The notes under the pieces are model-generated. The model was not told where the DNA came from. It ran no database searches and saw only the letters and a list, made by a program, of their open reading frames with translations. A program made the position numbers and the translations under genes. 6,953 nucleotides of DNA from Hydrogenophaga sp. (GTDB taxonomy: Bacteria; Pseudomonadota; Gammaproteobacteria; Burkholderiales; Burkholderiaceae_C): the NCBI GenBank assembly GCA_030684755.1, contig JAUXXN010000309.1:1-6953 (forward strand), in the 5' to 3' direction. Below, piece after piece: positions 4,894-6,953 of the stretch; position 1 is the stretch's first letter; each line of letters opens with the position of its first letter.

Positions 4894-6953
4894 ATGTTCC
4901 CCACGTTGTTCAACACCGCTGCTCAAAACACGCCCCAACAGCGGTCTGGCGTTGCGCCTCCAAGCTGGCTTTCAGCCATGCTGCTGGCACTGCTGATCGC
5001 GCTGCTGGTGCCACAAACCGCACGGTCCCAGGGTTTGTTGTCGGCTACTGCGGGCACGTCGGTGGTGCAAACCGAACAGGTGCGCGCCGAGTTGCTGGCG
5101 CACGCCCCGCAAGGCGCTGCACCGGGACAAACGGTGTGGGTCGGTTTGCAGCTTTCACACCAGCCGGATTGGCACACTTACTGGAAAAACTCGGGCGACT
5201 CGGGCCTGCCCACCGAACTGCAGTGGACCCTGCCCGCGGGGGTGAGCGCGGGCGACATTGCCTGGCCCACACCTCGCAAGTTCCCGCTTGGCACCCTGGC
5301 CAACTACGGCTTTGATGGCACCGTGCTGTTGCCCGTGCCGCTCACCATCGACCCCAGCTTTAGCGGCACCCACGTGGACGTGAAGCTCTACGCCGCCTGG
5401 CTGGCGTGCCGCAAGGAGTGCATTCCCGAAGAAGGCAACTTCACGCTGCGCATTCCCGTGCAGGGCTCCACCGCGCTGCACGGCATGGCCTTTGAGGCCG
5501 CGTTTGCCGCCGCGCCCACAACCCAGAGCGCAGAAGGCAGCACCCTCACGCCAGAAACCGGCTGGCTCAATGTGTCGCTGGCCAATCTGCCCGCCGCCTG
5601 GCGCGGCCAGACACTGGAGTTTTTCCCCGAAACCAGCGGCCTTATTGAACCCGGCTCAGCCTGGACCCAGGCCTGGAACGGCGAGCGCTGGACCGCCCGG
5701 GTGCCACTCTCGCCACACCGCGCCGACAGCCCGGCCCAGGTGCCGCTGGTGGTGGCGCTGGCCAACCCACCGGGCTCGGGCGCAGGCAGCCCCGGCGTGC
5801 AGCTGGACGTGCCGGTGCAAGGCACCTGGCCCGCCGCCGCGCCACTGCCCGCAGCCGTGCCCGACGCCCTGCGCGCCGCACTCGAGGCCAACACCGCCCG
5901 CGCCGCCAGTGCGCCTGCTTCAACCAGCGGTCCGTCCATCACGCTTTGGGCCGCGCTGCTGGGTGCGCTCATCGGCGGCATGATCCTCAACCTCATGCCC
6001 TGCGTGTTCCCCGTGCTGGCCATCAAGGTGCTGGCGTTTGCCAAACACGCCGACGACCGCGCCGCCCACCGTGCCAACGGCCTGGCCTACACCGCTGGTG
6101 TGGTGTTGTCGTTCCTGGCGCTGGGCGGCCTGCTGCTGGGCCTGCGCGCTGCGGGCGAGCAACTGGGCTGGGGTTTCCAGCTGCAAAGCCCCGGCGTGGT
6201 GGCCGCACTCGCCGCGCTGTTCACGCTGATCGGGCTCAACCTGGCCGGCCTCTTTGAGTTCGGCAGCGTGTTGCCCAGCGGCGTGGCCAGCTTTCAGGCC
6301 AAAAACCCCACCGCCGATGCGTTTCTGACCGGCGTCCTCGCCACGGCCATTGCCTCGCCCTGCACCGCACCGTTCATGGGCGCCTCGCTGGGTCTGGCCA
6401 TTGGCCTGCCCCCAGTGCAGGCGCTGGCCGTGTTTGGCATGCTGGGGCTGGGCATGGCGTTGCCCTACCTGGCCGCCAGCTGGTGGCCGGCGGTTGCGCG
6501 CGCCCTGCCGCGCCCCGGCGCCTGGATGGACACGTTCCGCCGTGGCATGGCCTTTCCCATGTTTGCCACCGTGGTGTGGCTGCTGTGGGTGCTGGGCCAG
6601 CAAAGCGGCATCGACGGCGCCGCCGCTTTGCTCATGCTGCTGGTGGTGCTGGCGCTGCTGGTGTGGGCGCTGGGCCTGCGCGGCAACACCCGCACCGCGC
6701 TGGCGGGCATCTCGCTGGCCGGCCTGCTGTGGCTGGGCTGGGCCATTGGGCCCAACGTCACGCGCATGGCCGACGCCACACCAGGCGCCAGCGTGGCCAC
6801 CGCCGTGGACGGCGTGGGCTGGCAAGCCTGGAACCCCGAGCTCCAGGCCTCTTTGCTTGCCGAGGGCCGCCCGGTGTTTGTGGACTTCACCGCCGCCTGG
6901 TGCGTGACCTGCCAGTACAACAAGCGCACCACCCTGGCCGACGCCAGCGTGCT
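4894..6953 (+). CDS. DsbD/ScsB-type protein-disulfide reductase, 3' truncated
   Basis: This inner-membrane protein passes electrons from cytoplasmic thioredoxin to periplasmic thiol proteins. Numbered from ATG 4894, a hydrophobic signal segment (about 29-40, MLLALLIALLVP) is followed by a periplasmic immunoglobulin-like domain. That domain has DWHTYWKN at 92-99 and a CRKEC pair, Cys172 and Cys176. From about 350 comes the multi-pass DsbD domain, with Cys370 in LMPCVFPVLAIK and Cys490 in ASPCTAPFMG, the paired membrane cysteines. From about 645 a thioredoxin domain begins, with AAWCVTC (Cys670, Cys673). The right edge cuts it, so perhaps 90-110 residues are missing. The CRKEC and CVFPVLAIK motifs fit the ScsB-like branch better than classical E. 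coli DsbD. The start is uncertain: ATG 4978 gives a shorter leader lacking basic residues at its front, and neither has a good ribosome site. The frame stays open upstream. Family call is very secure. Confidence 0.93.
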   Translation, partial: MFPTLFNTAAQNTPQQRSGVAPPSWLSAMLLALLIALLVPQTARSQGLLSATAGTSVVQTEQVRAELLAHAPQGAAPGQTVWVGLQLSHQPDWHTYWKNSGDSGLPTELQWTLPAGVSAGDIAWPTPRKFPLGTLANYGFDGTVLLPVPLTIDPSFSGTHVDVKLYAAWLACRKECIPEEGNFTLRIPVQGSTALHGMAFEAAFAAAPTTQSAEGSTLTPETGWLNVSLANLPAAWRGQTLEFFPETSGLIEPGSAWTQAWNGERWTARVPLSPHRADSPAQVPLVVALANPPGSGAGSPGVQLDVPVQGTWPAAAPLPAAVPDALRAALEANTARAASAPASTSGPSITLWAALLGALIGGMILNLMPCVFPVLAIKVLAFAKHADDRAAHRANGLAYTAGVVLSFLALGGLLLGLRAAGEQLGWGFQLQSPGVVAALAALFTLIGLNLAGLFEFGSVLPSGVASFQAKNPTADAFLTGVLATAIASPCTAPFMGASLGLAIGLPPVQALAVFGMLGLGMALPYLAASWWPAVARALPRPGAWMDTFRRGMAFPMFATVVWLLWVLGQQSGIDGAAALLMLLVVLALLVWALGLRGNTRTALAGISLAGLLWLGWAIGPNVTRMADATPGASVATAVDGVGWQAWNPELQASLLAEGRPVFVDFTAAWCVTCQYNKRTTLADASV

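Noticed and set aside
4796..4996. Small 66-residue open frame upstream of the disulfide reductase
   Set aside because: It has no ribosome site and a Pro/Arg/Cys-rich composition with no motif, and it overlaps the reductase start region in another frame.
5388..6825. Long minus-strand open frames opposite the disulfide reductase gene
   Set aside because: Their translations are low-complexity, rich in Arg, Gln, His and Ala, and lack domain motifs, while the plus strand encodes a clear DsbD-type protein. They are GC-driven shadow frames.

Overview
This GC-rich window (roughly two thirds G+C by eye, strong G/C third-position preference) looks like chromosomal DNA from a betaproteobacterium, most likely of the Comamonadaceae type (Hydrogenophaga, Acidovorax or Rhodoferax relatives). 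That assignment rests on composition and protein style only; no rRNA or marker gene is present. There are seven protein genes, no tRNA or rRNA gene, no CRISPR array, and no recognisable insertion sequence or phage gene. Coding density is high and the longest stretch without a gene is about 280 bases.

Layout. Bases 2-2452 hold three tightly packed genes on the plus strand: a PhzF-family isomerase/epimerase-like protein (its N-terminus lies outside the window), a two-half glyoxalase-like VOC protein whose GTG start overlaps the PhzF stop, and a fold-type II PLP enzyme of the threonine/serine dehydratase family. They look like one operon, perhaps handling a small amino- or hydroxy-acid, but the substrate cannot be read from the sequence. 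Converging on this is a short single-domain response regulator (2463-2864, minus). A divergent intergenic region of about 220 bases with two inverted repeats separates it from a histidine-phosphatase-family protein (3085-3756, plus). That gene converges with a creatininase-family metal-dependent amidohydrolase (3769-4611, minus). An AT-richer intergenic region with a candidate promoter leads into a large DsbD/ScsB-type protein-disulfide reductase (from 4894 or 4978, plus), which runs off the right edge inside its C-terminal thioredoxin domain.

How the genes relate. Only the first three show clear evidence of co-expression. The others appear to be separate transcription units with general roles: signalling, phosphoryl or ester hydrolysis, amide hydrolysis, and delivery of reducing power to the periplasm. 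I see no clear sign of an undescribed multi-gene system. The points most worth a second look are the Ser in place of the second catalytic His in the phosphatase, the receiver protein lacking the usual Lys-Pro, the coupled PhzF-VOC-dehydratase cassette, and the inverted repeats at 2886-2925 and 3013-3048.
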